Below, one piece after another: positions 1 to 10,690 of a stretch of DNA of 64,000 bases (the first letter of the stretch is position 1; the number at the start of each line of letters is the position of its first letter). The notes below the pieces were generated by a model. That model saw only the letters and a list, made by a program, of their open reading frames with translations, did not search any database and was not told where the DNA came from. A program made the translations under genes and the position numbers. The DNA comes from Pectobacterium colocasium (GTDB lineage: Bacteria; Pseudomonadota; Gammaproteobacteria; Enterobacterales; Enterobacteriaceae), in contig NZ_CP084032.1 in assembly GCF_020181655.1 (NCBI RefSeq), positions 2,418,001 through 2,482,000 of the forward strand. The letters run 5' to 3'.

Positions 1-815
1 GCTTTATCCATAACCGTGCGGCGCTTGCCAGCCTGTTTGTGCTGGCTGTCATTACCGTGTTTGTGATTTTTGCCCCCATGCTGTCCGCATTTAACTACGC
101 CGATACGGACTGGGGAATGATGTCAGCCGCACCGGATATGACCTCTGGGCACTATTTCGGTACGGATTCCTCAGGTCGCGATCTGCTGGTTCGCGTGGCT
201 ATCGGCGGTCGCGTGTCGCTGATGGTTGGTGTGGCGGCGGCGCTGGTTGCCGTGATCGTCGGGACGCTGTATGGCGCGATGTCCGGCTATCTGGGCGGGA
301 AGGTGGATTCCGTGATGATGCGTCTGCTGGAGATCCTTAACTCATTCCCGTTCATGTTCTTCGTGATCCTGCTGGTCACGTTCTTCGGGCAGAACATGCT
401 GTTGATCTTCGTGGCTATCGGCATGGTGTCCTGGCTCGATATGGCGCGTATCGTGCGTGGTCAGACGCTGAGCCTGAAACGTAAAGAGTTCATTGAAGCG
501 GCGATGGTGTCCGGTGTATCCACACGCGGCATCGTGTTACGTCATGTGGTGCCGAACGTGCTGGGAGTGGTAGTAGTCTATGCCTCTCTGCTGGTGCCAA
601 GCATGATTCTGTTCGAATCTTTCCTGAGCTTCCTGGGGCTGGGAACGCAGGAACCATTAAGCAGCTGGGGTGCCTTGCTGAATGATGGCGCGAACTCAAT
701 GGAAGTGTCGCCGTGGTTGCTGTTCTATCCGGCGGCGTTTCTGGTCGTTACGCTGTTTTGTTTTAACTTTATCGGCGATGGCCTGCGTGATGCCCTCGAC
801 CCGAAAGATCGCTGA
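1..815 (+). CDS. oppC: Oligopeptide ABC transporter permease OppC (5' end cut by window)
   Basis: One of the two inner-membrane permease subunits of the OppABCDF oligopeptide importer; it forms the translocation channel with OppB. The frame is open from the first full codon (base 3), about 270 residues are visible, and the true start lies left of the window. The protein has the BPD_transp_1 fold with about five further membrane segments. The cytoplasmic EAA loop that contacts the ATPases is seen around FIEAAMVSGVSTRGIVLRHV, and the C-terminus ends DGLRDALDPKDR as in enterobacterial OppC. The stop is 11 bases before oppD, so these belong to one operon. Identification is by strong remembered similarity to E. 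coli OppC. Confidence 0.97.
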   Translation, partial: FIHNRAALASLFVLAVITVFVIFAPMLSAFNYADTDWGMMSAAPDMTSGHYFGTDSSGRDLLVRVAIGGRVSLMVGVAAALVAVIVGTLYGAMSGYLGGKVDSVMMRLLEILNSFPFMFFVILLVTFFGQNMLLIFVAIGMVSWLDMARIVRGQTLSLKRKEFIEAAMVSGVSTRGIVLRHVVPNVLGVVVVYASLLVPSMILFESFLSFLGLGTQEPLSSWGALLNDGANSMEVSPWLLFYPAAFLVVTLFCFNFIGDGLRDALDPKDR

Positions 816-826
816 GGAGCATCAAC

Positions 827-1822
827 ATGAGCAAGATTGAGTTAACGGGCGCGCACGACGCGCTGCTACATGTTCAGGATCTCCGGGTAACGTTCAAAAC
901 GCAGGACGGAGACGTGACGGCGGTTAATGACCTGAACTTCACGCTCAACGCGGGTGAAACACTGGGGATTGTCGGTGAATCTGGCTCCGGTAAATCACAA
1001 ACGGCGTTTGCGCTAATGGGATTATTGGCGCGTAATGGGCGCATTGGCGGCTCGGCGCGTTTTCGTGGCAAAGAAATTCTTAACCTGCCGGAAAGCCAGT
1101 TGAATAAGCTGCGTGCTGAAGAAATCAGTATGATTTTTCAAGACCCGATGACCTCGCTGAACCCTTACATGCGCGTCGGGGAACAACTGATGGAAGTGCT
1201 GATGCTGCACAAGAGCATGAGCAAAAGCCAGGCGTTTGAAGAGTCGGTCAAAATGCTGGATGCGGTTAAGATGCCGGAAGCGCGTAAGCGCATGAAGATG
1301 TATCCACATGAGTTTTCCGGTGGGATGCGTCAGCGTGTGATGATCGCGATGGCGTTGCTGTGCCGTCCAAAACTGCTGATTGCCGATGAACCGACAACGG
1401 CGCTGGATGTGACGGTTCAGGCGCAGATTATGACGCTGCTGAACGAGCTGAAGAGTGAGTTTAATACCGCCATCATCATGATCACCCATGACCTGGGCGT
1501 CGTTGCCGGTATTTGTGACAAGGTGCTGGTGATGTACGCCGGACGCACCATGGAATACGGCGAGGCACGTGATGTCTTTTATCATCCAAGTCATCCGTAT
1601 TCTGTCGGCCTGCTCAATGCCGTGCCGCGTCTGGATGCGGAAGATGAGGTGTTGGCGACCATTCCGGGTAACCCGCCTAACTTGTTACGCCTGCCGAAAG
1701 GGTGTCCGTTCCAACCACGCTGCCCGTATTCAATGGATGTCTGCCATAGCGCACCTGCGCTGGAATCTTTTGGTGATGGCCGCTTGCGCGCCTGCTTTAG
1801 AGCGATTGAGGAGGTGGTATGA
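827..1822 (+). CDS. oppD: Oligopeptide ABC transporter ATPase OppD
   Basis: First of the paired ATPases that energise oligopeptide import at the cytoplasmic face. Its 331 residues hold Walker A GESGSGKS (about 50-57), signature SGGMRQR (about 164-170), Walker B LLIADEP followed by TTALD, and the H-loop histidine in MITHD. The C-terminal oligo_HPY tail carries cysteines in GCPFQPRCPYSMDVC, typical of Opp/Dpp ATPases. The ATG has a GAGGAG ribosome site. The stop overlaps the oppF start in an ATGA, which suggests translational coupling. Confidence 0.98.
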   Translation: MSKIELTGAHDALLHVQDLRVTFKTQDGDVTAVNDLNFTLNAGETLGIVGESGSGKSQTAFALMGLLARNGRIGGSARFRGKEILNLPESQLNKLRAEEISMIFQDPMTSLNPYMRVGEQLMEVLMLHKSMSKSQAFEESVKMLDAVKMPEARKRMKMYPHEFSGGMRQRVMIAMALLCRPKLLIADEPTTALDVTVQAQIMTLLNELKSEFNTAIIMITHDLGVVAGICDKVLVMYAGRTMEYGEARDVFYHPSHPYSVGLLNAVPRLDAEDEVLATIPGNPPNLLRLPKGCPFQPRCPYSMDVCHSAPALESFGDGRLRACFRAIEEVV

Positions 1823-2853
1823 ACAACGCGGACGAGAAAAAGGTGTTGTTAGAAGTGGACGATCTGAAAGTCCACTTTGAGGTCAGAGATGATAAGCAGT
1901 GGTTCTGGCAGCCGCCGAAAAAGCTGAAAGCGGTCGATGGTGTGACGCTGCGTTTATATGAAGGTGAAACGCTGGGTGTGGTGGGGGAATCCGGCTGCGG
2001 CAAGTCCACGCTGGCTCGCGCCATTATCGGACTGGTAAAAGCGACCGACGGGCGTGTCACTTGGCTGGGGAACGACCTGCTGGGCATGAGCGACGAGCAA
2101 TGGCGTGCCGCGCGTAGCGATATTCAGATGATATTTCAGGATCCGCTGGCGTCGCTGAATCCGCGTATGACCATCGGTGAGATTATTGCCGAGCCGTTAA
2201 AGGTTTATCATCCTGAACTGGATCGGCAGACGGTAAAAGATCGCGTGAAAGCGATGATGCTGAAAGTTGGGCTGCTACCGAACCTGATCAACCGCTACCC
2301 GCATGAATTCTCCGGCGGCCAGTGTCAGCGTATTGGGATCGCGCGCGCGCTGATTCTGGAACCAAAGCTGATTATCTGTGATGAACCGGTTTCCGCGCTG
2401 GACGTGTCGATTCAGGCGCAGGTGGTTAACCTGCTGCGTCAGCTACAGCGTGAAATGCGGCTGTCGCTGATTTTTATCGCGCATGACTTATCGGTAGTGA
2501 AGCACATTTCCGATCGCGTATTGGTAATGTATCTGGGTCATGCGGTAGAACTGGGCACGTACGATCAGGTCTATCAAAACCCGCAACATCCCTACACCCG
2601 CGCGCTGATGTCTGCTGTGCCGATTCCCGATCCCGATCAGGAACGAAACAAGCAGATACAGCTGCTGGAAGGGGATTTGCCTTCACCGATCAATCCGCCA
2701 TCGGGCTGCGTGTTCTGCACCCGCTGTCCGGTTGTCGGCCCTGAGTGCTCGAAGACACGTCCCTTGCTGGAAGGAAGCTTTACGCACGCGGTGTCGTGTC
2801 TGAAAGTCGATCCTCAGGCGCTATTACCGGTGGAAGAAGTCGAAGCTCAGTAA
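1819..2853 (+). CDS. oppF: Oligopeptide ABC transporter ATPase OppF
   Basis: Second ATPase of the Opp importer, pairing with OppD. The 344 residues include Walker A GESGCGKS (about 56-63), signature SGGQCQR, Walker B LIICDEP followed by VSALD, and a C-terminal cysteine-rich oligo_HPY segment GCVFCTRCPVVGPEC. An insertion before Walker A (DDKQWFWQPPKKLKAVD) is typical of OppF. It is the last gene of the opp operon, starts inside the oppD stop by a 4-base overlap, and is followed by a perfect hairpin at 2881-2906. Confidence 0.98.
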   Translation: MNNADEKKVLLEVDDLKVHFEVRDDKQWFWQPPKKLKAVDGVTLRLYEGETLGVVGESGCGKSTLARAIIGLVKATDGRVTWLGNDLLGMSDEQWRAARSDIQMIFQDPLASLNPRMTIGEIIAEPLKVYHPELDRQTVKDRVKAMMLKVGLLPNLINRYPHEFSGGQCQRIGIARALILEPKLIICDEPVSALDVSIQAQVVNLLRQLQREMRLSLIFIAHDLSVVKHISDRVLVMYLGHAVELGTYDQVYQNPQHPYTRALMSAVPIPDPDQERNKQIQLLEGDLPSPINPPSGCVFCTRCPVVGPECSKTRPLLEGSFTHAVSCLKVDPQALLPVEEVEAQ

Positions 2854-2876
2854 GCGGTTTTATCGGCTAGCGATGT

Positions 2877-2907
2877 AAAAAAGGCGTCTCCCTTGGGAGA
2901 CGCCTTA
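2877..2907 (-). terminator. Perfect hairpin between oppF and yciU, T-run on the minus strand
   Basis: Twelve-base arms AAGGCGTCTCCC (2881-2892) and GGGAGACGCCTT (2895-2906) pair perfectly. The six A residues at 2877-2882 become a T-run on the minus strand, so it reads as an intrinsic terminator mainly for leftward transcription (yciU/cls). In the oppF direction the stem is followed by ACGTTGC, not a T-run, so it may only protect the opp mRNA 3' end. Confidence 0.75.
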
Positions 2908-2937
2908 CGTTGCTGACAATGTACGTCGAGCGTTGAT

Positions 2938-3028
2938 AATGGATAGATCGTAAAGACGCTGTGAATACATCCTTGTACGCTCGAGCCGCGACATCCCTGT
3001 CGCGGACGCTTTACTCTTCTATTCCATT
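2938..3028. repeat. Palindromic intergenic element with CATCC-loop hairpins
   Basis: A roughly 90-base element with imperfect terminal inverted repeats (AATGGATAGATCGTAAAG on the left; complement of CTTTACTCTTCTATTCCATT on the right). Inside are two hairpins with similar loops: TACATCCTTGTA, and CCGCGACATCCCTGTCGCGG (about 2986-3005). No open frame is evident. The form resembles short dispersed palindromic repeats of soft-rot enterobacteria; only one copy was noticed here, so the repeat status is inferred from structure. Confidence 0.5.
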
Positions 3029-3095
3029 ATCACGTTTTCGTTTCGCAAATAGAATTACCCACGTCTTCAGTCACTTTGCATTGAGGCAAAACGAA

Positions 3096-4963
<1,868 letters not shown>

Positions 4964-5108
4964 AAAAGCAGCATAGTTCCCTTCTGCAAAGAATTAACAA
5001 AGTGTACGCATAGATTTATAAAAGGGGAAATGCCTTTCCTCTGAATATCCCGTCATATTTAGGGAATAAAAATGATGGCTAAGAAGAGCGGAGAGGGCGA
5101 TTCACTGA

Positions 5109-5136
5109 TTGTCGTCACGCATCAGGGGTATATAAT
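5109..5136 (+). promoter_or_regulatory. Likely sigma-70 promoter of yciY
   Basis: A perfect -10 TATAAT (5131-5136) is preceded 16 bases upstream by TTGTCG (5109-5114), a four-of-six match to -35. The start point would fall near 5143, about 27 bases before the yciY ATG. Inferred from sequence only. Confidence 0.6.
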
Positions 5137-5169
5137 GCCCCGCGCGAGTGTATTAATAAGAGCCGCATC

Positions 5170-5346
5170 ATGAAACGCAGTCGAAATGAAGTGGGTCGCT
5201 GGCGGATGTTGCGTCAGGTCCAGCGTCGAAGAAGCCGCTGGTTGGAGGCTCAATCACGTACGTATCGCCATATTCGCTCTGCCCGTTATTTGCAGCAAAA
5301 GCACAAACGGCGGGCATTGCTTTATGCGGTAACCTACGACTGGTAA
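5170..5346 (+). CDS. yciY: Small basic protein YciY
   Basis: A 58-residue, very basic protein starting MKRSRNEVGRWRMLRQ, which matches the start of E. coli YciY; its function is unknown. It is rich in Arg and Lys (RRRSRWLEAQSR, QQKHKRR) with no signal peptide or membrane segment. It sits in the expected place beside cls, between a good promoter and a strong terminator, so it looks like a monocistronic gene. The ribosome site is weak (AAGAGCC upstream of the ATG). Confidence 0.85.
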   Translation: MKRSRNEVGRWRMLRQVQRRRSRWLEAQSRTYRHIRSARYLQQKHKRRALLYAVTYDW

Positions 5347-5356
5347 GCCAGTGAGG

Positions 5357-5392
5357 AAAATAGCGACCCGAAGTATGGTCGCTATTTTTTTA
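5357..5392 (+). terminator. Intrinsic terminator of yciY
   Basis: Stem AAAATAGCGACC (5357-5368) with GGTCGCTATTTT (5377-5388) and a run of T on the plus strand. The A-rich left arm also gives a T-run on the minus strand, but the only gene there starts upstream of it and is the convergent chemoreceptor gene, so it may serve both genes. Confidence 0.85.
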
Positions 5393-5421
5393 TTACATTC
5401 CAGATTGCGTCCCGCTCCGGT

Positions 5422-7095
5422 TCATCCCATAACCGGAATGCGCTGTGCGATTTCTCTCTGATCGATCATCGGGTTACTGTCACTCTCTGTCGAGGGTAGG
5501 ATAAACAGCGACACTGACGTATTTAAGCGTTCCGTTTGTTCCAGCAGCGAGGAGAAGGTGCGAGCGGAGGCTTCAACCTGTCCCGCATTTTCTCTGACTG
5601 TGTCATTCAGCGTACTGAGACGGGTAGTCACTTCATGAATGCTTTCGGTTTGCTGGTGCGATATTTCCGAGATCTCGCTCAGAAACGTGCCGGTGCCTTT
5701 CGCCGTCTGAATGATGTTTTGCAGGCTATCATTCAGTTTGTTCACTAGCCGCGTTCCTGCGCTTACACTGTTGTCTGAATCACGAATCAGCACATTAATA
5801 TTTTGTGCAGAATGGCTGCTTTGCGACGCCAGCGTACCGACTTCCCGTGCGACAACGGCAAAACCTCGTCCCATCGTCCCGGCTCGTGCGGCTTCTATTG
5901 CGGCATTCAGGGACAAAATATGCGTCTGAAATGCCACGTTTTCAATCATCCCAATCGCTTCTGTCATTTCGCGCGTTCTGCCCGCAATGTCTGACATCGC
6001 GGCTTTGACGTCATTCATCATGGTTTCGCCCTGCGCCGCGATCTTGCTGGTGTCTTCCGCATGCAGGTTGGCCTGCTGAGTATGCAGCGCATTTTGCTCG
6101 AGATGCTGGCTAAGTTGAATAATGTGCTCGGTAGTGACTTTAAGTTCATGGGATTGGCGGTTAGCCTGCTCGGAAAGCTGGAGGTTATCCGCTGCAACCC
6201 GATCAACCTGCATCACCATGTGGTCAACGCCCTGGCGAACCTGATTGACTAACGTCACCAGACCTTCCTGCATTTGAATGACGTTGGTATTAAGCTGCCT
6301 AATTTCGCGTGTCCCGCGTATCTCTGCATCTGCCGAATGAGAAAGATCGCCTGCGGCGATCAGTTTTAAATGGGCAATAATGTGCGTCAATGGGCGAATA
6401 ATCACTCGACTCACACCGATCCAAACTGCGATAGCGATCGCCAGTAAAAGCCCCAGCACCGTGATGAAAATCGTTTTAGCCTGATCGAGAGAGGATAAAA
6501 ATTGTTGCCCGTGCTGCTTTTGCAGTGCATCGGTATCTTGCAGATAGTGTGAATATTTCTGAGTGAAATCGCTTTGATAGGCCTGAACAGGAACGGCAAA
6601 GAAAATGTCGATCTGGTTGGTGGTTTTGATTCCCTGAGCGAGTTCGACAAGCCCGGAATAGAGTTGGTTGTAGCTTTTCTTCAAATCGACGAAGGCTGCC
6701 GTGTCGGCTTCCACCGTGGTGACCGTCCCCAATTGTTGGTAGTGCTCCTGCGCCTGTTTGAGAGACACTTCTGCCTCATCCATCAGGCTGTGCCAACTGC
6801 CTTCAGACCCCGTTTCTTTATCTACCAGTAGATAAATACCCGCGCGGTTGAGTTTATCGCTGGCGTTCATCACTTCCATCCGTGCCTTATCCATTAACGC
6901 TTGTTGCTGGCGTAGGTTTTCGTTAGCCGAAATATCCTGCCGCACTTGGGTCATCGTTTGAGAAATGACACCGACGGAAACTAATTGCAATAAAGAAAAT
7001 AACCCAATGATCAATAACAATCCGGAGAGAATACTGAGGCGATGACGGCGGCGGATAGTGGCAATTCCGTTTCGCAAAATCGCTGGCATTAACAT
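5422..7095 (-). CDS. Methyl-accepting chemotaxis protein (ligand unknown)
   Basis: Transmembrane chemoreceptor feeding the CheA/CheW pathway. Its 557 residues show a cytoplasmic basic start, TM1 (about 19-43), a periplasmic four-helix-type sensor region (about 45-205) with no recognisable ligand motif, TM2 (about 208-230), a HAMP domain (about 231-283) and a long cytoplasmic signalling coiled coil. The conserved hairpin tip is AFQTHILSLNAAIEAARAG (about 388-406), then GRGFAVVAREV. There is no C-terminal NWETF-type CheR/CheB tether. It stands where E. coli has kch, between yciY and yciI, alone on its strand. Soft-rot bacteria carry many such receptors; the ligand cannot be read from sequence. 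Confidence 0.93.
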   Translation of the reverse strand: MLMPAILRNGIATIRRRHRLSILSGLLLIIGLFSLLQLVSVGVISQTMTQVRQDISANENLRQQQALMDKARMEVMNASDKLNRAGIYLLVDKETGSEGSWHSLMDEAEVSLKQAQEHYQQLGTVTTVEADTAAFVDLKKSYNQLYSGLVELAQGIKTTNQIDIFFAVPVQAYQSDFTQKYSHYLQDTDALQKQHGQQFLSSLDQAKTIFITVLGLLLAIAIAVWIGVSRVIIRPLTHIIAHLKLIAAGDLSHSADAEIRGTREIRQLNTNVIQMQEGLVTLVNQVRQGVDHMVMQVDRVAADNLQLSEQANRQSHELKVTTEHIIQLSQHLEQNALHTQQANLHAEDTSKIAAQGETMMNDVKAAMSDIAGRTREMTEAIGMIENVAFQTHILSLNAAIEAARAGTMGRGFAVVAREVGTLASQSSHSAQNINVLIRDSDNSVSAGTRLVNKLNDSLQNIIQTAKGTGTFLSEISEISHQQTESIHEVTTRLSTLNDTVRENAGQVEASARTFSSLLEQTERLNTSVSLFILPSTESDSNPMIDQREIAQRIPVMG

Positions 7096-7225
7096 GATTG
7101 TTGACCCTCACTATATGAATAGCGGTCAAACTATCACTGTTAAATGACTAAAATATTTCAGCTTTTAGCAGAGAGGTGAAGGGCCATGATTTTCTGGTAC
7201 AACCATGACCTATATCAATAGAACC

Positions 7226-7522
7226 TTAAAACACTTTTTTGAATGGTTTCACGCTGACGTGTTTGTAGACATCTGCCGCGATATAGGGGTCGCCGTCAGC
7301 CCATGCCGTTGCTTCATCCAGTGATGCGAACTCGGCGATAATGACGGAGCCGCTAAAGCCCGCCTGACCGGGATCGTCGCTGTCGATCGCGGGTAAAGGG
7401 CCTGCGGTAATCAGTCGTCCCTGATCGCGCAATGCTTGTAAACGGGCAAGGTGATCGGGTCTTGCCGACAGGCGTTTTGCTAATGAATCAACATTATCTT
7501 CAGCATAAATGACATAGAGCAT
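7226..7522 (-). CDS. yciI: YCII-domain protein YciI
   Basis: 98-residue protein of the YCII family, a ferredoxin-like fold related to muconolactone isomerases. The role in enterobacteria is not established. It begins [10 protein letters not shown] and ends SVKPFKKVF like the E. coli protein of the same length. The His-Asp pair implicated in YCII proteins may be H24 with a later Asp, seen in RPDHLARLQ. It is divergent from tonB and separated from it by about 275 bases, as in E. coli. Confidence 0.95.
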   Translation of the reverse strand: MLYVIYAEDNVDSLAKRLSARPDHLARLQALRDQGRLITAGPLPAIDSDDPGQAGFSGSVIIAEFASLDEATAWADGDPYIAADVYKHVSVKPFKKVF

Positions 7523-7638
7523 AGTGACCTCTCAGGTAGGAAGGTACCCTTTTGGGTTTGGGATGCCGGGTTAGCCCCAGTCGCCAAACGCTATCGGGTA
7601 AGAGACTCGCGTTTTTACCATCATACGTGATGCTGTTA

Positions 7639-7680
7639 GAAGACAATAGGTTGAAGACAATAGTTCGAGGACAATAGGTT
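7639..7680. repeat. Three tandem 14-base repeats upstream of tonB
   Basis: GAAGACAATAGGTT (7639-7652), GAAGACAATAGTTC (7653-7666) and GAGGACAATAGGTT (7667-7680) follow each other directly in the yciI-tonB gap. The 14-base period is neither a whole codon count nor a helical turn. The rest of the gap (7523-7798) holds the tonB control region and no gene. Confidence 0.9.
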
Positions 7681-7741
7681 GATTTGCCAGAGTAATCCCC
7701 CCACGATTTCTGTTTTTTTGCCAATTCCACGGGTTGTTATT

Positions 7742-7769
7742 GAATATGATTGCTATTTGCATTTAAACT
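7742..7769 (+). promoter_or_regulatory. tonB promoter region with Fur-like operator
   Basis: The segment ATGATTGCTATTTGCATTTA (7746-7765), within an AT-rich stretch ending about 30 bases before the tonB ATG, matches my memory of the E. coli tonB promoter, where Fur represses under iron sufficiency. It has the imperfect GAT-rich palindrome character of a Fur box. Assignment rests on similarity to the known site. Confidence 0.65.
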
Positions 7770-7798
7770 TGGGCGGCATAAGAGGATAAAGACAGACT

Positions 7799-8554
7799 AT
7801 GCCGCAAAAAAAGTTTTTTTTGACCCGCCGTTACTCATGGCCATTCATACTTTCAGTTGGTTTTCACGGTTCACTGATTGCAGGTTTGCTGTACGCATCA
7901 TTTAATAATTCAATTGAATTACCGCAGGAATCCAAGCCCATCAGCGTTGTGATGGTGAACCCTGCGGCCTATGAAGCGGCTCCAGTTGCCAAATCTGCCC
8001 CCGAGCCAGAGCCGGTGAAGCAGCCAGAACCGGAGCCGGAACCGACTCCTGAGCCGGAGCCATTGCCGCAGCCAGTTCCTATGCCATTGCCGGAACCAAA
8101 GCCCAAGCCGAAACCTAAACCGGAACCCAAGCCCGTGAAGAAGGTTGAGCAGCCGAAGCCGGTTAAACGTGAACCGACCGTTGAAAAACAGCCGCCTTCG
8201 CCGTTTACCAGCGAAGAACCGACGCGCAATGTGAATAATGCACCGGTGAAACAGGCACCCGCGCCCGCCGCCAGCACACAGTCAAGTGGGCCACGTCCGT
8301 TGAGCCGTGCGCAGCCTCAGTATCCTGCTCGCGCGTTTTCCCTGCGCGTTGAGGGTCGGGTAAAAATGCAGTTTGATGTGGACGAATCTGGGCGGGTTGA
8401 CAATGTCCGCGTGCTTTCTGCTGAACCGCGTAATATGTTCGAGCGTGATATCAAACAGGCGATGCGTAAATGGCGTTACGAAGTGGGTAAACCCGGCAAA
8501 GATTTGGTTGTGACCATCGTCTTTAAAATTGACGGCGGGGCGGCAGTCGAATAA
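7799..8554 (+). CDS. tonB: Energy transducer TonB
   Basis: Periplasm-spanning protein that, with ExbB/ExbD, uses the proton gradient to drive siderophore and vitamin B12 uptake through outer-membrane receptors. The 251 residues have an uncleaved N-terminal anchor with His and Ser in [14 protein letters not shown] (about 20-33). A long periplasmic Pro/Glu then Pro/Lys-rich spacer (about 60-130) follows, then the C-terminal domain (about 165-251) with QPQYPARA and [16 protein letters not shown]. The start is the ATG after AAGAGGA. Expression is probably Fur-controlled. Confidence 0.97.
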   Translation: MPQKKFFLTRRYSWPFILSVGFHGSLIAGLLYASFNNSIELPQESKPISVVMVNPAAYEAAPVAKSAPEPEPVKQPEPEPEPTPEPEPLPQPVPMPLPEPKPKPKPKPEPKPVKKVEQPKPVKREPTVEKQPPSPFTSEEPTRNVNNAPVKQAPAPAASTQSSGPRPLSRAQPQYPARAFSLRVEGRVKMQFDVDESGRVDNVRVLSAEPRNMFERDIKQAMRKWRYEVGKPGKDLVVTIVFKIDGGAAVE

Positions 8555-8582
8555 TTCACGTCAGTACCAAAATACACAAAAG

Positions 8583-8620
8583 AAACGGGGCGTCATCTTT
8601 GGCTGATGACGCCCCGTTTT
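8583..8620. terminator. Bidirectional terminator between tonB and yciA
   Basis: Fifteen-base perfect arms AAACGGGGCGTCATC (8583-8597) and GATGACGCCCCGTTT (8605-8619) with T on the right and A on the left, so it can end both tonB and the convergent yciA transcript. E. coli has a bidirectional terminator in the same gap. Confidence 0.9.
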
Positions 8621-8665
8621 CGTATCAAGCGCTATTCAAAGGCTTATGCCGATGAACGTTAAACG

Positions 8666-9088
8666 TTACTCACTTGGCGTAAAGTGGCTCTTACCAGCAG
8701 GGAGTTCACGTGGGTGACCTGCTTCATCGACCGCGACGTAGGTGAATAACGCTTCGGTAGCCCGATAGCGTTGGCCAATCGGTTCAGACGACACTTTCTT
8801 TACCCAAACTTCAACGTTAACGTTGATAGAACTGCGGCCAGTGCGTAAACAACGCGCATAGCAGCAAACCACATCGCCGACGGCAACAGGTTTTAAGAAT
8901 GACATCCCATCAACCCGCACGGTAACAACACGCCCTTCGGCAATTTCTTTCGCCAAAATTGCGCCGCCGATGTCCATTTGCGACATCAGCCAACCACCAA
9001 AAATATCCCCGTTCGCATTGGTATCGGCTGGCATTGCCAGCGTGCGGAGAACCAGTTCGCCCTGTGGTAACACGTTTTGTGTGCTCAT
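8666..9088 (-). CDS. yciA: Acyl-CoA thioesterase YciA
   Basis: Hotdog-fold thioesterase hydrolysing acyl-CoA esters of varied chain length in the cytosol. The 140 residues include the family core GDIFGGWLMSQMDIGGA (about 28-44), whose Asp/Gly loop forms the active site with the helix, and VDGMSFLKPVAVGDVVCCYA. It follows yciB by 22 bases on the same strand, so the two are probably cotranscribed, as in E. coli. Confidence 0.95.
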   Translation of the reverse strand: MSTQNVLPQGELVLRTLAMPADTNANGDIFGGWLMSQMDIGGAILAKEIAEGRVVTVRVDGMSFLKPVAVGDVVCCYARCLRTGRSSINVNVEVWVKKVSSEPIGQRYRATEALFTYVAVDEAGHPRELPAGKSHFTPSE

Positions 9089-9110
9089 TGTGTATGCCTC
9101 GATTTAGCGA

Positions 9111-9677
9111 TTACGGTTGCTCGCTTTTTTCTTCTTCTGATTTTTCCTGGTCGTTAGGTAAGTGACGGTAGATGTAGACGCCACAAAGCAGTGTAAACAG
9201 CAGTGTTACCCCCGTCAGACCAAAGACTTTGAAATTGACCCACACGCTTTGCGGTAGCCAAAAAGCAATATAGATGTTAACCAGTCCGCACACCAGAAAG
9301 AACATCGCCCAGGCTATATTCAATTTTCCCCAGACGGATTGCGGCAAGGTTAGCTCTTTACCCAGCATTTTCTGAATCAGAGTCTGCTTCATGACAAACT
9401 GGCTAACCAGCAGAGCGGCGGCAAACAACGCATAGATAATGGTAACTTTCCACTTGATAAACAGATCGTTATGGAACACCAGCGTTAGCGAACCGAAAAC
9501 GACGACCATGGCAAAGGTCACTAGCGTCATTTTCTCTATTTTACGATACATCACCCAGGTGACCGCGAGTGACAGCGCCGTTGCCGCAATTAATGCGCCC
9601 GATGCGACGTAGATGTCATAGAGTTTATAAGCCGTAAAAAACACGACCAACGGTATAAAATCAAGAAGTTGCTTCAT
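9111..9677 (-). CDS. yciB: Inner-membrane septation/envelope protein YciB
   Basis: Polytopic inner-membrane protein (IspZ/YciB family, intracellular septation protein A). In E. coli it affects envelope integrity and interacts with division and elongation proteins. It has 188 residues with about five or six hydrophobic segments, starting [20 protein letters not shown]. The charged cytoplasmic tail [14 protein letters not shown] makes it slightly longer than the E. coli form (about 179). It lies upstream of yciA and downstream of yciC. Confidence 0.94.
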   Translation of the reverse strand: MKQLLDFIPLVVFFTAYKLYDIYVASGALIAATALSLAVTWVMYRKIEKMTLVTFAMVVVFGSLTLVFHNDLFIKWKVTIIYALFAAALLVSQFVMKQTLIQKMLGKELTLPQSVWGKLNIAWAMFFLVCGLVNIYIAFWLPQSVWVNFKVFGLTGVTLLFTLLCGVYIYRHLPNDQEKSEEEKSEQP

Positions 9678-9878
9678 TATGTCAATCCATCACTCAACAG
9701 TGTCGTAATCATAACCCACAAGAGTTATTCGGTAGCTCATGCCATTATCCTTCATTGTGGAACACCATTCCCGAGATATTGTATATAATTTGCAGAAAAT
9801 TACGATTGGGCAAGGCATGAACGAGGGAAATGGAGAAGCCTATGTCGCCAGAACGGCGACATAGGTGAAGTACGGCAA

Positions 9879-10631
9879 TTACGCGCGCAGCAGCATATAA
9901 AGGCGGAACAGATAAATCAGAAGAATCGCGGAGATCAGGTTACTTAACCCGTTCAGAACTACACCGAGCACGGTCGGTGAGGAAATGGGTAACTTTGACA
10001 CGACCAGCAAAATAGCGATTTTAGCCAACAACCACATCACGATGGCAGGCGCGGTTGCACGTAAGTTGCCATAGGCCAGTTTGGTGCTTACTTTAATTGC
10101 GCTGAAAATCCCGCTTTTTTCAGTGACGACTATCACGGGCGACAAACTCAGGGCAATGGCCAGCAACACGCCAGGAATGACCAGCAGCATCATACCAAGC
10201 TGGATGAGCAGCGTGCACAGCAGGATCAGGAAAAGCAGGCGCAGTAAAAAAGGGGTGGAGGCGCCGATTGCGCGCAGTGCGCTGGTGCGGTGCCCGTCGG
10301 ACACCAGTTGGATCAGCATCAGAATCCCGCCCGTTAGCAGTACATTGCCGACTAACGCCGCAAAGGTGCCTGCCGCTGACATTTTTAGCAACACGGCTTG
10401 TTGTTCCGGCGTCATCTGCTGAATCAAGTCCATCAAGCCGGATTCGACAGACGATGACAGATCGCTGCCGGAGGTGCTCAGAATCCGTAACTCGTCTACA
10501 GAAGGCGATAGCGCATGATTCAGTATGACAGTAATGAATGCCGTTAACAGGGACATCATTAAGATGCTGATGAACTGGTTACGGGTAAAATTCATTGTGT
10601 CACGGTACAACGTGTTAGCCGTGATAGGCAT
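9879..10631 (-). CDS. yciC: YciC family inner-membrane protein
   Basis: UPF0259 membrane protein of 250 residues with about six transmembrane segments; the molecular function is unknown. It starts [16 protein letters not shown] chose the ATG at 10631 because an AAGGAG ribosome site lies just upstream and family similarity begins there; a frame running 26 codons further upstream lacks support. It shares its strand with yciB and yciA and follows the YkgJ-like gene by about 60 bases. Confidence 0.92.
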   Translation of the reverse strand: MPITANTLYRDTMNFTRNQFISILMMSLLTAFITVILNHALSPSVDELRILSTSGSDLSSSVESGLMDLIQQMTPEQQAVLLKMSAAGTFAALVGNVLLTGGILMLIQLVSDGHRTSALRAIGASTPFLLRLLFLILLCTLLIQLGMMLLVIPGVLLAIALSLSPVIVVTEKSGIFSAIKVSTKLAYGNLRATAPAIVMWLLAKIAILLVVSKLPISSPTVLGVVLNGLSNLISAILLIYLFRLYMLLRA

Positions 10632-10690
10632 GCAGGCTCCTTGAAAAAGATAAATCAACAGATAGAAACTTAACTCATGATTGTAACCTG

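Noticed and set aside
5072..5173. 33-codon frame ending in an ATGA overlap with yciY
   Set aside because: An AGGGA site precedes it, but a good promoter with perfect TATAAT lies inside the frame, so the main transcript would not cover it. No family is recognised.
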